A DNA stretch of 64,000 bases from Caldatribacterium sp051549785 (GTDB taxonomy: Bacteria; Atribacterota; Atribacteria; Atribacterales; Caldatribacteriaceae). A program made the position numbers and the translations under genes. The stretch spans positions 1,116,001 to 1,180,000 of the forward strand of contig NZ_CP189974.1 of NCBI RefSeq assembly GCF_051549785.1, in the 5' to 3' direction. The notes under the pieces were generated by a model. That model was not told where the DNA came from. It did no database searches and was given only the letters and a program-made list of their open reading frames with translations. Shown in pieces: positions 42,952 through 51,129 of the stretch (position 1 is its first letter; the number at the start of each line of letters is the position of its first letter).

Positions 42952-43744
42952 GGCGCCCTGGGTGGCGAAAAAAGCAAAACCCGGGCAGTTCGTGATTCTC
43001 CGGGTAAACGAAGAGGGAGAGCGCATTCCCCTCACCATTGCCGATTACGATCCTACTCTCGGAACGGTGACCATCATCTTCCAGGAAGTGGGGAAGACGA
43101 CCATGATGCTTGGGGAGCTTGAGGAGGGTGACGACATCCTGGACTTTGTGGGACCCCTGGGGCGGGAGATTGAGGAGAGATATTTCGGCCACGTGGTGTG
43201 CGTGGGTGGAGGGGTGGGTATTGCCCCGACCTACCCCAAGGCGAAAGCCTTGAAGGCTTGTGGGAATAAGGTCACTTCAATCATCGGCGCCCGGACGGCG
43301 AGCCTCCTTTTCTGGGAAGAGAAGATGCGCTCAGTGAGCGATGTGCTCTACGTCACGACCGACGATGGGACCTACGGGGAAAAGGGCTTCGTCACCCATG
43401 TGCTTGAGCGGGTCTTGAAGTCGGAAAAGGTGGACCTTGTGGTGGCGGTAGGACCGGTCATGATGATGAAGATGGTGAGCCTGCTCACAAAAGACTACGG
43501 GGTGCCGACCCTTGTGAGCCTCAACCCCATCATGGTCGACGGCACGGGAATGTGTGGGTGTTGCCGGGTGACGGTGGACGGGAAATGCTGCTTCACCTGC
43601 GTGGACGGACCGGTCTTCGATGGCTGGAAGGTGGACTTCGACGAACTTCTGGCCCGCCAGAGAACGTACCTTGAAGAGGAGCGACGGGCTGTTGACCTCT
43701 GGCTTACGGAGAAAGCAAAGGAGGAAGTTTCCCATGGCTTCTGA
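42893..43744 (+). CDS. sudB: FAD/NAD-binding subunit of a SudAB/NfnAB-type oxidoreductase
   Basis: A 283-residue ferredoxin-NADP reductase-like protein: FAD site RIPLTIADYD, NAD site CVGGGVGIAPTYPKAKAL, and a C-terminal [2Fe-2S] motif GTGMCGCCRV...CCFTCVDGP. This is the small subunit of sulfide dehydrogenase/NfnA type enzymes. GTG 42893 is chosen because CGGAGGAGG lies at 42879-42886; ATG 42887 would abut the SD. It begins inside tenA (59-base overlap) and overlaps sudA by 11 bases. Confidence 0.92.
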   Translation: MARILKKEVLTPQIKLMVVEAPWVAKKAKPGQFVILRVNEEGERIPLTIADYDPTLGTVTIIFQEVGKTTMMLGELEEGDDILDFVGPLGREIEERYFGHVVCVGGGVGIAPTYPKAKALKACGNKVTSIIGARTASLLFWEEKMRSVSDVLYVTTDDGTYGEKGFVTHVLERVLKSEKVDLVVAVGPVMMMKMVSLLTKDYGVPTLVSLNPIMVDGTGMCGCCRVTVDGKCCFTCVDGPVFDGWKVDFDELLARQRTYLEEERRAVDLWLTEKAKEEVSHGF

Positions 43745-45149
43745 TCGCCTCTTTGGCCGACCGAAAATGCCGCAACGTCCGGTGAAAGAACGGATTCGGG
43801 ATTTCTTCGAAGTGCCCCTCGGACTCCCCGAAGACGTCGCCGTAGAAGAGGCGCGGCGGTGCCTCCAGTGCAAGAAGCCGTCCTGCGTCAAAGGGTGTCC
43901 AGTGGAGATTGATATTCCAGGGTTCATCAAGCTCCTGGGGGAGGGGCGTTTCGACGAGGCCATCGCCAAAATCAAAGAGAAGAATAGCCTCCCCGCCATC
44001 TGCGGGCGGGTGTGTCCTCAGGAAGACCAGTGTGAGAAAGAGTGCGTTCTGGGGAAGAAGGGGCAACCCATCGCTATCGGATACCTTGAACGGTTTCTGG
44101 CCGATTACGAGCGGGAAAAGGGTATCACAACGCCGCCGCTTCCTCGCCCCATCCCGAAAAAAGTTGCGGTGATTGGTTCTGGTCCTGCGGGGCTCACCTG
44201 TGCTGGAGAGCTGGCGAAAATGGGATACCAGGTGACGATTTTTGAGGCCCTCCATGCCCCCGGGGGAGTCCTGGTGTACGGGATTCCCGAGTTTCGCCTT
44301 CCGAAGGCCATCGTACGCCAGGAAGTGGAGTACGTGAAGTCCCTTGGGGTGGAGATTCAGGTGAACATGGTGGTCGGGAAGACCTTCACCCTTGAGGACC
44401 TCCGTGATGCAGGGTATGAGGCGTTCTTCATTGGAACGGGTGCTGGGCTTCCGTACTTCCTCAATGTTCCCGGAGAGAACCTAAACGGCATCTACTCGGC
44501 CAACGAGTTCCTCACCCGCTCAAACCTCATGAAGGCCTACCTTTTCCCCAGATACGACACGCCCATCAAGGTTGGAAGAAGGGTTGCGGTCATCGGTGGA
44601 GGGAACGTCGCCATGGACGCCGCCCGTACGGCGTTGCGACTCGGGGCAGAAGAGGTCTGCCTGGTGTACCGGCGGACGAAGAAGGAGATGCCGGCAAGGA
44701 TTGAGGAAATTGAGCGGGCGGAAGAGGAAGGCGTGAACTGCGTCATCCTCACGACTCCTGTTCGCTTCGTCGGGAACGAGAACGGCTGGGTGACGGGGAT
44801 GGAGTGCATCCAGATGGAGCTTGGGGAGCCGGATGAATCGGGGAGGCGCCGTCCAGTGCCCATTCCGGGGTCGGAGTTCATCATCCCTGCAGATACGGTT
44901 GTTGTGGCCATTGGTCAGGGGCCGAATCCTCTGCTCCTTGAAACCATCAAGGGTCTTGCCCTCAACAGGCGCGGGTACATCGTGGCGGATCCCGAGACCG
45001 GGGCGACGAACCTGCGGGGTGTTTTCGCCGGGGGGGATATCGTCACTGGAGCAGCGACGGTAATCTCCGCCATGGGGGCGGGGAAGAGAGCGGCCCGGGC
45101 TATTGATCGTTTCTTCCAGGACCCGGACAGTTTCCCCCAGTGGAGGTGA
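43734..45149 (+). CDS. sudA: Large flavoprotein subunit of a SudAB/NfnAB-type oxidoreductase (GltD-like)
   Basis: The 471-residue protein has an N-terminal Cys-rich iron-sulfur domain (CLQCKKPSCVKGCP and CGRVCPQEDQCEKEC), an FAD site GSGPAGLTCAGELA and an NADPH site GGGNVAMDAARTALRLG. It is homologous to the glutamate synthase small subunit but pairs here with sudB, so it should form a ferredoxin-linked NAD(P)H oxidoreductase. Nfn enzymes bifurcate electrons between NADH, NADPH and ferredoxin. Sequence alone does not tell whether this one does. Confidence 0.92.
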   Translation: MASDRLFGRPKMPQRPVKERIRDFFEVPLGLPEDVAVEEARRCLQCKKPSCVKGCPVEIDIPGFIKLLGEGRFDEAIAKIKEKNSLPAICGRVCPQEDQCEKECVLGKKGQPIAIGYLERFLADYEREKGITTPPLPRPIPKKVAVIGSGPAGLTCAGELAKMGYQVTIFEALHAPGGVLVYGIPEFRLPKAIVRQEVEYVKSLGVEIQVNMVVGKTFTLEDLRDAGYEAFFIGTGAGLPYFLNVPGENLNGIYSANEFLTRSNLMKAYLFPRYDTPIKVGRRVAVIGGGNVAMDAARTALRLGAEEVCLVYRRTKKEMPARIEEIERAEEEGVNCVILTTPVRFVGNENGWVTGMECIQMELGEPDESGRRRPVPIPGSEFIIPADTVVVAIGQGPNPLLLETIKGLALNRRGYIVADPETGATNLRGVFAGGDIVTGAATVISAMGAGKRAARAIDRFFQDPDSFPQWR

Positions 45150-45153
45150 CGGG

Positions 45154-46560
45154 ATGGAAACGGTAGACCTCCTTGTTATCGGCGGTGGACCGGCAGGATA
45201 CGCCGGTGCCCTTCGTGGTGCCCGAAAAGGACTGAAAACCGTCCTTGTGGAAGCCCGGGATCTTGGGGGGACATGCCTCAACCGGGGATGCATCCCGACG
45301 AAGGCGCTTTTCAAGGCGCAGGAGGTTGCCCACCTCGTGCGGCGGGCGCAGGAGTTCGGGGTTTTGGGGGAATACCGGGGGCTTGACTGGGCGAAGGTCC
45401 TCGAGCGGAAAAAGCGGGTTGTGCGCCAGCTCACGGGAGGTGTCCGGTTGCTTCTTGAGAGGGCGAAGGTCGAGGTTGTCCAGGGATTTGCCGTCTTTGC
45501 CGGTCACCGGACAGTTCAGGTGCACCAGGATGGAAAGGTCATCCGGGAATTCCAGCCCCGTTTCGTCCTCCTTGCTCCGGGTTCTCGTTCAGCACAACTT
45601 CCCGTTCCCGGGAGCGACCTCCCTGGGGTCATCGACAGCGAGAAGGCCCTGGACCTTCCGGAACTCCCAAAGAGTATGGTGGTCGTCGGCGGTGGGGTTA
45701 TCGGGATGGAGATGGCGTGCATCTTCCAGGGATTTGGGGTTTTTGTGGAAGTGATTGAGATGATGCCCAAGGTTCTCCCCCCGGTGGACCGGGAGGTGAC
45801 GGATCTCCTCACCCGGATTGTGGAGCGGCAGGGGATGAAGGTTCACGTGAACGCGAAGGTTCAGGAAATCCGGAAAGCCGGTGAGAAACTCGAAGTGGTT
45901 TACCTTGAGAACGGTACGCCCCAAGTTGCCTCCGGAGAGTACGTGCTCGTTGCTGTGGGCCGGGTGCCGGCGACGGAAGGCCTCGGGCTTGAGGCAATAG
46001 GTATTGCAATGAACCAGAAAGCGGTGGTGACCGATGCGACCCTCCGGACCTCTCTTCCCTGGGTGTACGCTCCAGGAGATGTCAACGGGAAACACCTCCT
46101 TGCCCATGTCGCCTACAAGGAGGCGGAGGTTGCGGTGCAGAATATCTGTGGAGAGCATGCCACCATCGACTACCGGGTGGTGCCAAATTGCATCTTCAGT
46201 TTCCCTGAAATTGCCTCTGTTGGTCTCACCGAGGACGAGGCGAAGGCCCAGGGGTACAGGGTCCGCTGTGGCCGTTTTCCCTTTCGGGCCAACGGCAAAG
46301 CCCTGATTGAAGGTGAGGTGGAGGGCTTTGTGAAAATCGTGAGCGACGAGAAGAGCGGGGAAATCCTGGGCGTCCATATCATCGGCCCTTCGGCTTCAAA
46401 TCTCATCGGGGAGGGGATTCTTGCCATGGGCCTTGAGGCAACGCCTCATGAGATTGCTTCGGCCATCCATCCCCATCCAACCCTCTCTGAAGCGGTGATG
46501 GAAGCCGCAGAGGCTGTTTTCGATTCTCCGCTCCATTTTGTCGAAGGAGGGATTCGCTGA
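45154..46560 (+). CDS. lpd: Dihydrolipoyl dehydrogenase
   Basis: This flavoenzyme reoxidises dihydrolipoyl groups with NAD+. The 468-residue product has the FAD site GGGPAGYAGALRGA, the redox disulfide GGTCLNRGCIPTK (Cys 41 and 46), the NAD site VVGGGVIGMEMACIF and the C-terminal His-Glu pair in AIHPHPTLSEAVMEA. All catalytic residues are intact. TGGAGGTGA precedes the start. The next gene encodes a lipoyl carrier, its likely substrate. Confidence 0.96.
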   Translation: METVDLLVIGGGPAGYAGALRGARKGLKTVLVEARDLGGTCLNRGCIPTKALFKAQEVAHLVRRAQEFGVLGEYRGLDWAKVLERKKRVVRQLTGGVRLLLERAKVEVVQGFAVFAGHRTVQVHQDGKVIREFQPRFVLLAPGSRSAQLPVPGSDLPGVIDSEKALDLPELPKSMVVVGGGVIGMEMACIFQGFGVFVEVIEMMPKVLPPVDREVTDLLTRIVERQGMKVHVNAKVQEIRKAGEKLEVVYLENGTPQVASGEYVLVAVGRVPATEGLGLEAIGIAMNQKAVVTDATLRTSLPWVYAPGDVNGKHLLAHVAYKEAEVAVQNICGEHATIDYRVVPNCIFSFPEIASVGLTEDEAKAQGYRVRCGRFPFRANGKALIEGEVEGFVKIVSDEKSGEILGVHIIGPSASNLIGEGILAMGLEATPHEIASAIHPHPTLSEAVMEAAEAVFDSPLHFVEGGIR

Positions 46561-46934
46561 TGCACATTCCTGAGGACCTTCTCTACACCCCTGAGCACTT
46601 CTGGGTGCGAAAGGAAAACGGGACGGTGCTCTGCGGCATCACCGATTACGCCCAGGGGGAGCTTGGCGACGTGGTGTTCGTGGAGCTCCCGAAAGTGGGA
46701 GCAAAAGTGAGAAAAGGCGAGCGCATCGGGGACGTGGAGTCGATCAAAACCGTGTCCAATCTCTACGCCCCGCTTTCTGGGGAAATCGTGGCGGTGAACG
46801 ACGCGCTCAGAGAGCACCCAGAACTTTTGAATCAGGACCCCTACGGGAAAGGGTGGATTTGCCGCATCCAGTACGAGGACGAAGGCGAGTGGAGCGCTCT
46901 CCTTGACGCTTCGGCGTACCGGAAGCTCCTCTGA
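46560..46934 (+). CDS. gcvH: GcvH-like lipoyl carrier protein
   Basis: The 124-residue protein has the H-protein fold pattern TPEHFWVRKENGTVLCGITDYAQ and the lipoylation site ESIKTVSNLYAP with Lys 63. Canonical H protein shuttles aminomethyl groups in glycine cleavage, but gcvT and gcvP are not here. Similar stand-alone lipoyl carriers serve other redox systems, such as LbpA in sulfur oxidation. The start codon overlaps the lpd stop by one base. Confidence 0.93.
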   Translation: MHIPEDLLYTPEHFWVRKENGTVLCGITDYAQGELGDVVFVELPKVGAKVRKGERIGDVESIKTVSNLYAPLSGEIVAVNDALREHPELLNQDPYGKGWICRIQYEDEGEWSALLDASAYRKLL

Positions 46935-46937
46935 GGG

Positions 46938-47708
46938 ATGAGGTTTCAGGGGATTCTGCGGGTTCTTCAGGATCCGCCCCTTTCGGGGTATGAGAACATG
47001 GCGCGGAACGAGGCCCTCTTCCTTGTGGGAGAGGTACCAACCCTGCGCTTTTTTTCCTGGAACACACCCACGCTTTCCCTTGGGCGGTATCAGAGGACGG
47101 AAGATCTTGATGTTCCTTTTCTCCAGGAGGAAAAGATTCCCGTCGTTCGCCGACCTACGGGAGGGAGAGCAATCCTCCACGGAGACGAGGTTACCTTCAG
47201 TTTCTTCCTCCCGATTCCCTGCCCTCACCGGGTGCTCTACAGCATTGTTCAGGGGGTTCTGGAGAAAGCCTTCGCCGACGTTGGGGTCTTTGTGGATGCT
47301 TGTGTCTCTAAAGCTCCCTCACCTCGGTCCCCAGCCTGTTTCTCTCTGGCCCTTCCCCATGAGCTTGCCGTTTCCGGGAAAAAGGTTGCCGGAATTGCCC
47401 AGGCACGGAGTTCCCGAGGAAACCTCTTTGAAGGATCTATTCCGTTCTCGTTGTACCGGTCACTTTTTGCCTCGTGTTTCCGGGAGAAGGAGAGGGTTTT
47501 TCGGGAACTCTGCGAGGGTGCCCTCGGTCTTCTGGAGGTACAAGGAAACCTTGAAAAGCACGACCTTATTGCTGCCATGACGGCACGTTTTGGTGAACTT
47601 TTTGATGGGATGGTGTTCGGTGTTTGGACCGAAGAGGAGCTTGCAACGACGCAGAAGCTTCTTTTGGAGAAATATGCTCCTTCTTCTTCGTACCACTACG
47701 AGCGGTAA
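46938..47708 (+). CDS. Lipoate/octanoate transferase (LipM/LplA family)
   Basis: The 256-residue protein has the family motif RRPTGGRAILHGDE (71-84) and the SPACFSLALPHELAVSGKKVAGIAQAR region with Cys 134 and Lys 149. The Cys is the acyl carrier of LipM octanoyltransferases and is absent in lipoate ligases, so octanoyl transfer to the GcvH-like protein next door is likely. LipA, needed to finish lipoate, is not in the window. Confidence 0.88.
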   Translation: MRFQGILRVLQDPPLSGYENMARNEALFLVGEVPTLRFFSWNTPTLSLGRYQRTEDLDVPFLQEEKIPVVRRPTGGRAILHGDEVTFSFFLPIPCPHRVLYSIVQGVLEKAFADVGVFVDACVSKAPSPRSPACFSLALPHELAVSGKKVAGIAQARSSRGNLFEGSIPFSLYRSLFASCFREKERVFRELCEGALGLLEVQGNLEKHDLIAAMTARFGELFDGMVFGVWTEEELATTQKLLLEKYAPSSSYHYER

Positions 47709-47873
47709 CGGTGTGGGGAACCCCTCAGCGAGAGGTTTTCGCTTTTTGTCCGGCAGGTGAAGGCCGTTTTCTGGAGGCGGTTTGGCAGGTTCCTTTGAGC
47801 GGAGCAACTGGTTCTCTGAGGATTGCGGCGTGGAGGGAAAGCACGATTTGTGTGACGATTCTAAAGGGGGGAC

Positions 47874-47902
47874 TTGCCAAAAGCAGGGGAAGTGGGTAAA
47901 AT
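47874..47902 (+). promoter_or_regulatory. Promoter of the five-tRNA cluster
   Basis: TTGCCA (47874-47879), 17-base spacer, TAAAAT (47897-47902), 14 bases before tRNA-Asp. Confidence 0.8.
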
Positions 47903-47916
47903 TGATGGTGCAATGC

Positions 47917-47995
47917 GGGGTCGTGGTGTAGCCTGGCCTAACACGTCAGCCTGTCACGTTGAAGATCGCGGGTTCAAATCCCGTCGACCCCGCCA
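47917..47995 (+). tRNA. tRNA-Asp (GTC)
   Basis: Acceptor GGGGTCG/CGACCCC, discriminator G, encoded CCA, anticodon loop CTGTCAC (GTC). The anticodon stem has one G-U pair. Confidence 0.95.
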
Positions 47996-48001
47996 GAAGG
48001 T

Positions 48002-48077
48002 GCCGAGATAGCTCAGGTGGTAGAGCGAAGGACTGAAAATCCTTGCGTCCCCAGTTCGACTCTGGGTCTCGGCACCA
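48002..48077 (+). tRNA. tRNA-Phe (GAA)
   Basis: Acceptor GCCGAGA/TCTCGGC, encoded CCA, anticodon loop CTGAAAA (GAA). Confidence 0.96.
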
Positions 48078-48087
48078 TGAGAAGTGG

Positions 48088-48162
48088 GCGGAAGTAGCTC
48101 AGGGGTAGAGCATCACCTTGCCAAGGTGGAGGCCGCGGGTTCAAATCCCGTCTTCCGCTCCA
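48088..48162 (+). tRNA. tRNA-Gly (GCC)
   Basis: Acceptor GCGGAAG/CTTCCGC, discriminator T, encoded CCA, anticodon loop TTGCCAA (GCC). Confidence 0.96.
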
Positions 48163-48172
48163 GAATACCAAT

Positions 48173-48248
48173 GGCGGCATAGCCAAGCGGCTAAGGCAGA
48201 GGATTGCAAATCCTTCATTCCCCGGTTCGAGTCCGGGTGCCGCCTCCA
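48173..48248 (+). tRNA. tRNA-Cys (GCA)
   Basis: Acceptor GGCGGCA/TGCCGCC, discriminator T, encoded CCA, anticodon loop TTGCAAA (GCA). Confidence 0.96.
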
Positions 48249-48263
48249 GAGAGGATATGAGGT

Positions 48264-48338
48264 GGGCGGCTAGTTCAGAGGGAGAACGCTTCCTTGACGC
48301 GGAAGAGGCCACTGGTTCGAGTCCAGTGTCGCCCACCA
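48264..48338 (+). tRNA. tRNA-Val (GAC)
   Basis: Acceptor GGGCGGC/GTCGCCC with one G-U pair, encoded CCA, anticodon stem CTTCC/GGAAG around TTGACGC (GAC). Confidence 0.93.
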
Positions 48339-48347
48339 GGAATCTCC

Positions 48348-48383
48348 AAAGCGCCACCCTGGGGGATTGGCGCTTTTTCTTTT
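48348..48383 (+). terminator. Intrinsic terminator between the tRNA cluster and thrS
   Basis: AAAGCGCCA (48348-48356), loop of 11 bases, TGGCGCTTT (48368-48376), merging into a T-rich tract to 48383. It ends the tRNA transcript; thrS starts 19 bases later, so some read-through, or attenuation control of thrS, is possible. No T-box core was seen. Confidence 0.85.
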
Positions 48384-48401
48384 ATTGAGGAGGCAAAGAC
48401 C

Positions 48402-50231
48402 ATGGAGGAGAAACCCCAAAACGCTCTGGCAGCAGTGACCGAGGATGGTCGGCTTGTGGACCTCGGGGATGGGGTCCGGAGAGAGAAAATCGCCCGCTAC
48501 GTTGTTTTTGAGGACCAGCAAGGAAAGGCCATCTACTGGCACAGTACCTCCCACGTCATGGCCCAGGCGGTGAAGAGGCTTTTCCCCGAGGCAAAACTTG
48601 GGGTTGGTCCGGCCATTGAGGAGGGCTTCTACTACGATTTTGACCTTCCCCGAACCCTTTCTGAAGAGGATCTCCCCCGGATTGAAGAGGAGATGCGGCG
48701 AATCATTGAGGAGGACATCCCCTTTCGCCGGCGTGAGGTTTCGAAGGACGAAGCCCGGGAAATTTTTGCTGCCCGGGGAGAGAAGTACAAGCTGGAGATT
48801 CTTGAGGAGATTATGGACGATACGGTGAGCATTTACGAGCAGGGAGAATTTGTCGACCTCTGTCGGGGGCCTCATGTGCCGACAACATCCTACATCAAGG
48901 CTTTTAAGCTCTTGAGCGTTTCAGGGGCCCACTGGCGGGGGAAAGAGGGGAATCCCATGCTCCAGCGGATTTATGGGATTTCCTTCGATAGCGAAGAAAA
49001 GCTCAGAGCGTATCTTGAGCGCCTGGAAGAGGCAAAACGCCGGGACCACCGCCGTCTCGGGCGGGACCTTGACCTCTTCAGCCTCCACGAGGAGGGTCCG
49101 GGTTTCCCCTTCTTCCACCCCAGGGGGATGGTCGTTATCAACACCCTTTTAGACCTCTGGCGAAAAGAGCACCGGAAGCGTGGGTACCAGGAGATTCGCA
49201 CGCCCATTATCCTTGAGCGGAGTCTCTGGGAACGCTCAGGACACTGGGACCACTACCGGGAGAACATGTATTTCACCACCATTGACGACCGGGAGTTTGC
49301 CATAAAACCCATGAATTGCCCCGGAGGGATTCTCGTTTTCCAGAGCCGCCTGCGGAGCTACCGCGAGCTCCCTCTGCGGATGGCAGAACTCGGCATCGTT
49401 CACCGTCACGAGCTCTCCGGAGTGCTCCACGGCCTCATGCGGGTTCGCGCGTTCACCCAGGATGATGCCCACATCTACATGGAGCCCCACCAGGTAAAGC
49501 AGGAAATCATCGGCGTCATCGACCTTGCCCTGTACTTCTATCGTCTTTTCCGTTTCGAGTACGAGGTGGAGTTGAGTACTCGCCCTGAAAAGTCCATCGG
49601 CTCTGACGAGATGTGGGAGATGGCAACGAGTGCTTTGCGGGAGGCCCTTGAGGAGGTTCGCATTCCCTACACGGTGAACGAGGGTGAAGGAGCGTTCTAC
49701 GGGCCAAAGATTGACTTTCACCTTCGGGATTGCTTGGGACGGCGCTGGCAGTGCGGGACAATCCAGCTTGATTTTGCCATGCCTGAGAAGTTCGACCTCG
49801 TGTACATCGGTGCGGATGGAGAACGGCACCGCCCGGTGATGCTGCATCGCACAATCCTCGGGAGCATCGAGCGCTTCCTGGGAATCCTCATTGAGCACTT
49901 CGCCGGAGCTTTCCCGGTGTGGCTTGCTCCGGTGCAGGTTGTGGTGCTCCCCGTTGCGGAACGGCACGCTCCCTATGCCCGGGAAGTTGCCAATGTTCTC
50001 GCCCAGCGGGATGTCCGGGTCGAGTGTGACGAGGAGAATGCCACCCTGGGGGCGAAAATCCGTAAGGCCGAGCTTGGGAAAGTCCCCTATATCCTTGTTG
50101 TGGGCGACAGGGAAGTGGAACACCGCACGGTGAGCGTGCGACGGCGACGAATAGGTAACCTCGGGAACATGGAGCTTGAGGGCTTTCTGAGGCGCTTGCA
50201 GCAGGAAATCGAAGAGAAAACCGTGGATTGA
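48402..50231 (+). CDS. thrS: Threonine-tRNA ligase with a shortened TGS domain
   Basis: The 609-residue protein has the editing domain (HSTSHVMAQAVKRLFP, with FVDLCRGPHVP further on), the class II core (KPMNCPGG zinc Cys, RVRAFTQDDAH, GEGAFYGPKIDF) and the anticodon-binding domain. Compared with E. coli ThrRS it lacks about the first 33 residues, that is, the front half of the N-terminal TGS domain. The frame is open upstream, but that DNA encodes tRNA-Val. ATG 48402 has GAGGAGG eight bases upstream, so the short form appears to be the true protein. Confidence 0.94.
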   Translation: MEEKPQNALAAVTEDGRLVDLGDGVRREKIARYVVFEDQQGKAIYWHSTSHVMAQAVKRLFPEAKLGVGPAIEEGFYYDFDLPRTLSEEDLPRIEEEMRRIIEEDIPFRRREVSKDEAREIFAARGEKYKLEILEEIMDDTVSIYEQGEFVDLCRGPHVPTTSYIKAFKLLSVSGAHWRGKEGNPMLQRIYGISFDSEEKLRAYLERLEEAKRRDHRRLGRDLDLFSLHEEGPGFPFFHPRGMVVINTLLDLWRKEHRKRGYQEIRTPIILERSLWERSGHWDHYRENMYFTTIDDREFAIKPMNCPGGILVFQSRLRSYRELPLRMAELGIVHRHELSGVLHGLMRVRAFTQDDAHIYMEPHQVKQEIIGVIDLALYFYRLFRFEYEVELSTRPEKSIGSDEMWEMATSALREALEEVRIPYTVNEGEGAFYGPKIDFHLRDCLGRRWQCGTIQLDFAMPEKFDLVYIGADGERHRPVMLHRTILGSIERFLGILIEHFAGAFPVWLAPVQVVVLPVAERHAPYAREVANVLAQRDVRVECDEENATLGAKIRKAELGKVPYILVVGDREVEHRTVSVRRRRIGNLGNMELEGFLRRLQQEIEEKTVD

Positions 50232-50241
50232 AAAAAGGAGC

Positions 50242-51129
50242 ATGGAGCGGGAACACCTCCACCGCGTTTTCTGGGACGCCCATGTGGGGAAGGAACGGAA
50301 GCGGGAGAAAAACCTGTTCAAAAAGGTTCACACGGACCTTGTGTGGCTTGAGATCGCCCCTTTTGTGGAACCGGGTCTTCGGGTTCTTGATGCCGGTGGA
50401 GGCTACGGCCGGTACTCCGTGGCCCTGGCCCGGGGAGGGTGTCAGGTGGTGCATCTTGATCTCTCCCCTCGCATGCTCGAGGAGGCGCGAAAGGTTGCCC
50501 GCCGCGAAGGGGTTGAGCACCGGATGACCTTCGTTTTGGGGAAGGTTCAGGACCTTTCGGCTTTTGGGGATCAGGCCTTTGACCTTGTCATTTCCCTCGA
50601 CGCCCCGGTTTCTTACGCCTACCCCTCTGAGAAGCAAGCCTTACAGGAACTTTGCCGGGTGACGGGAAAGACGCTCATCGTTTCCGTGGTGAATCGGCTT
50701 GGTCAGTTCCCGGTGGCGCTCGAGGTGGAAGCTCGCTGGCGGAGGGATTTCGCTCTTTCCCGGAAGTTCCTTGAGGAAGGGAACTGGGACCACCCTTCCT
50801 TTTTCCAGGCTATGGAGGAGAGGATTCCCCTGCTCTCCCGCCTGCTCTTTCCTCCCCTCCATGCCTTTCTCCCTGGGGAACTCGTGGACGAAGTGGAATC
50901 CTGTGGTCTTCGGGTGCAGCGTGTGGTGGCGACGGGGACCCTTTCGCGGCTTGTCTCTCCCGGGACTCTTCGGCGCATTGTCCGGAATCCGAAGCTCTAC
51001 GAGGAATTCCTGAAGCTCTCCCACTGGTACGATGCCCATTTTGAAGTGCTTGGTGTGGGTTCAAGAGTGGCCTCGGGACTCCTTGTGGTTGCCCGGCGGG
51101 AGGGAGAACACCATGCCGGGGTGGTTTAA
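50242..51129 (+). CDS. Class I SAM-dependent methyltransferase
   Basis: The 295-residue protein has the SAM motif RVLDAGGGYGRYSVALARGG (about 49-68), followed by VHLDLSPRMLEEAR (motif II acidic residue) and FDLVISLDAPVSY. The substrate cannot be assigned; small-molecule methyltransferases of the UbiE type look most similar. The start is ATG 50242 with AAAAAAGGAG directly before it, an unusually short spacing. It overlaps prmA by 17 bases. Confidence 0.88.
   Translation: MEREHLHRVFWDAHVGKERKREKNLFKKVHTDLVWLEIAPFVEPGLRVLDAGGGYGRYSVALARGGCQVVHLDLSPRMLEEARKVARREGVEHRMTFVLGKVQDLSAFGDQAFDLVISLDAPVSYAYPSEKQALQELCRVTGKTLIVSVVNRLGQFPVALEVEARWRRDFALSRKFLEEGNWDHPSFFQAMEERIPLLSRLLFPPLHAFLPGELVDEVESCGLRVQRVVATGTLSRLVSPGTLRRIVRNPKLYEEFLKLSHWYDAHFEVLGVGSRVASGLLVVARREGEHHAGVV

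Noticed and set aside
47711..47899. A 62-codon frame after the LipM-like gene, starting VWGTPQREVFAFCPAGEG.
   Set aside because: No SD, no recognisable family, and its end runs through the -35 and -10 of the tRNA cluster promoter. It could be a remnant but cannot be supported as a gene.
48294..48401. An upstream in-frame extension of thrS that might supply the missing TGS half.
   Set aside because: It reads through tRNA-Val and the terminator, and the residues show no TGS similarity.
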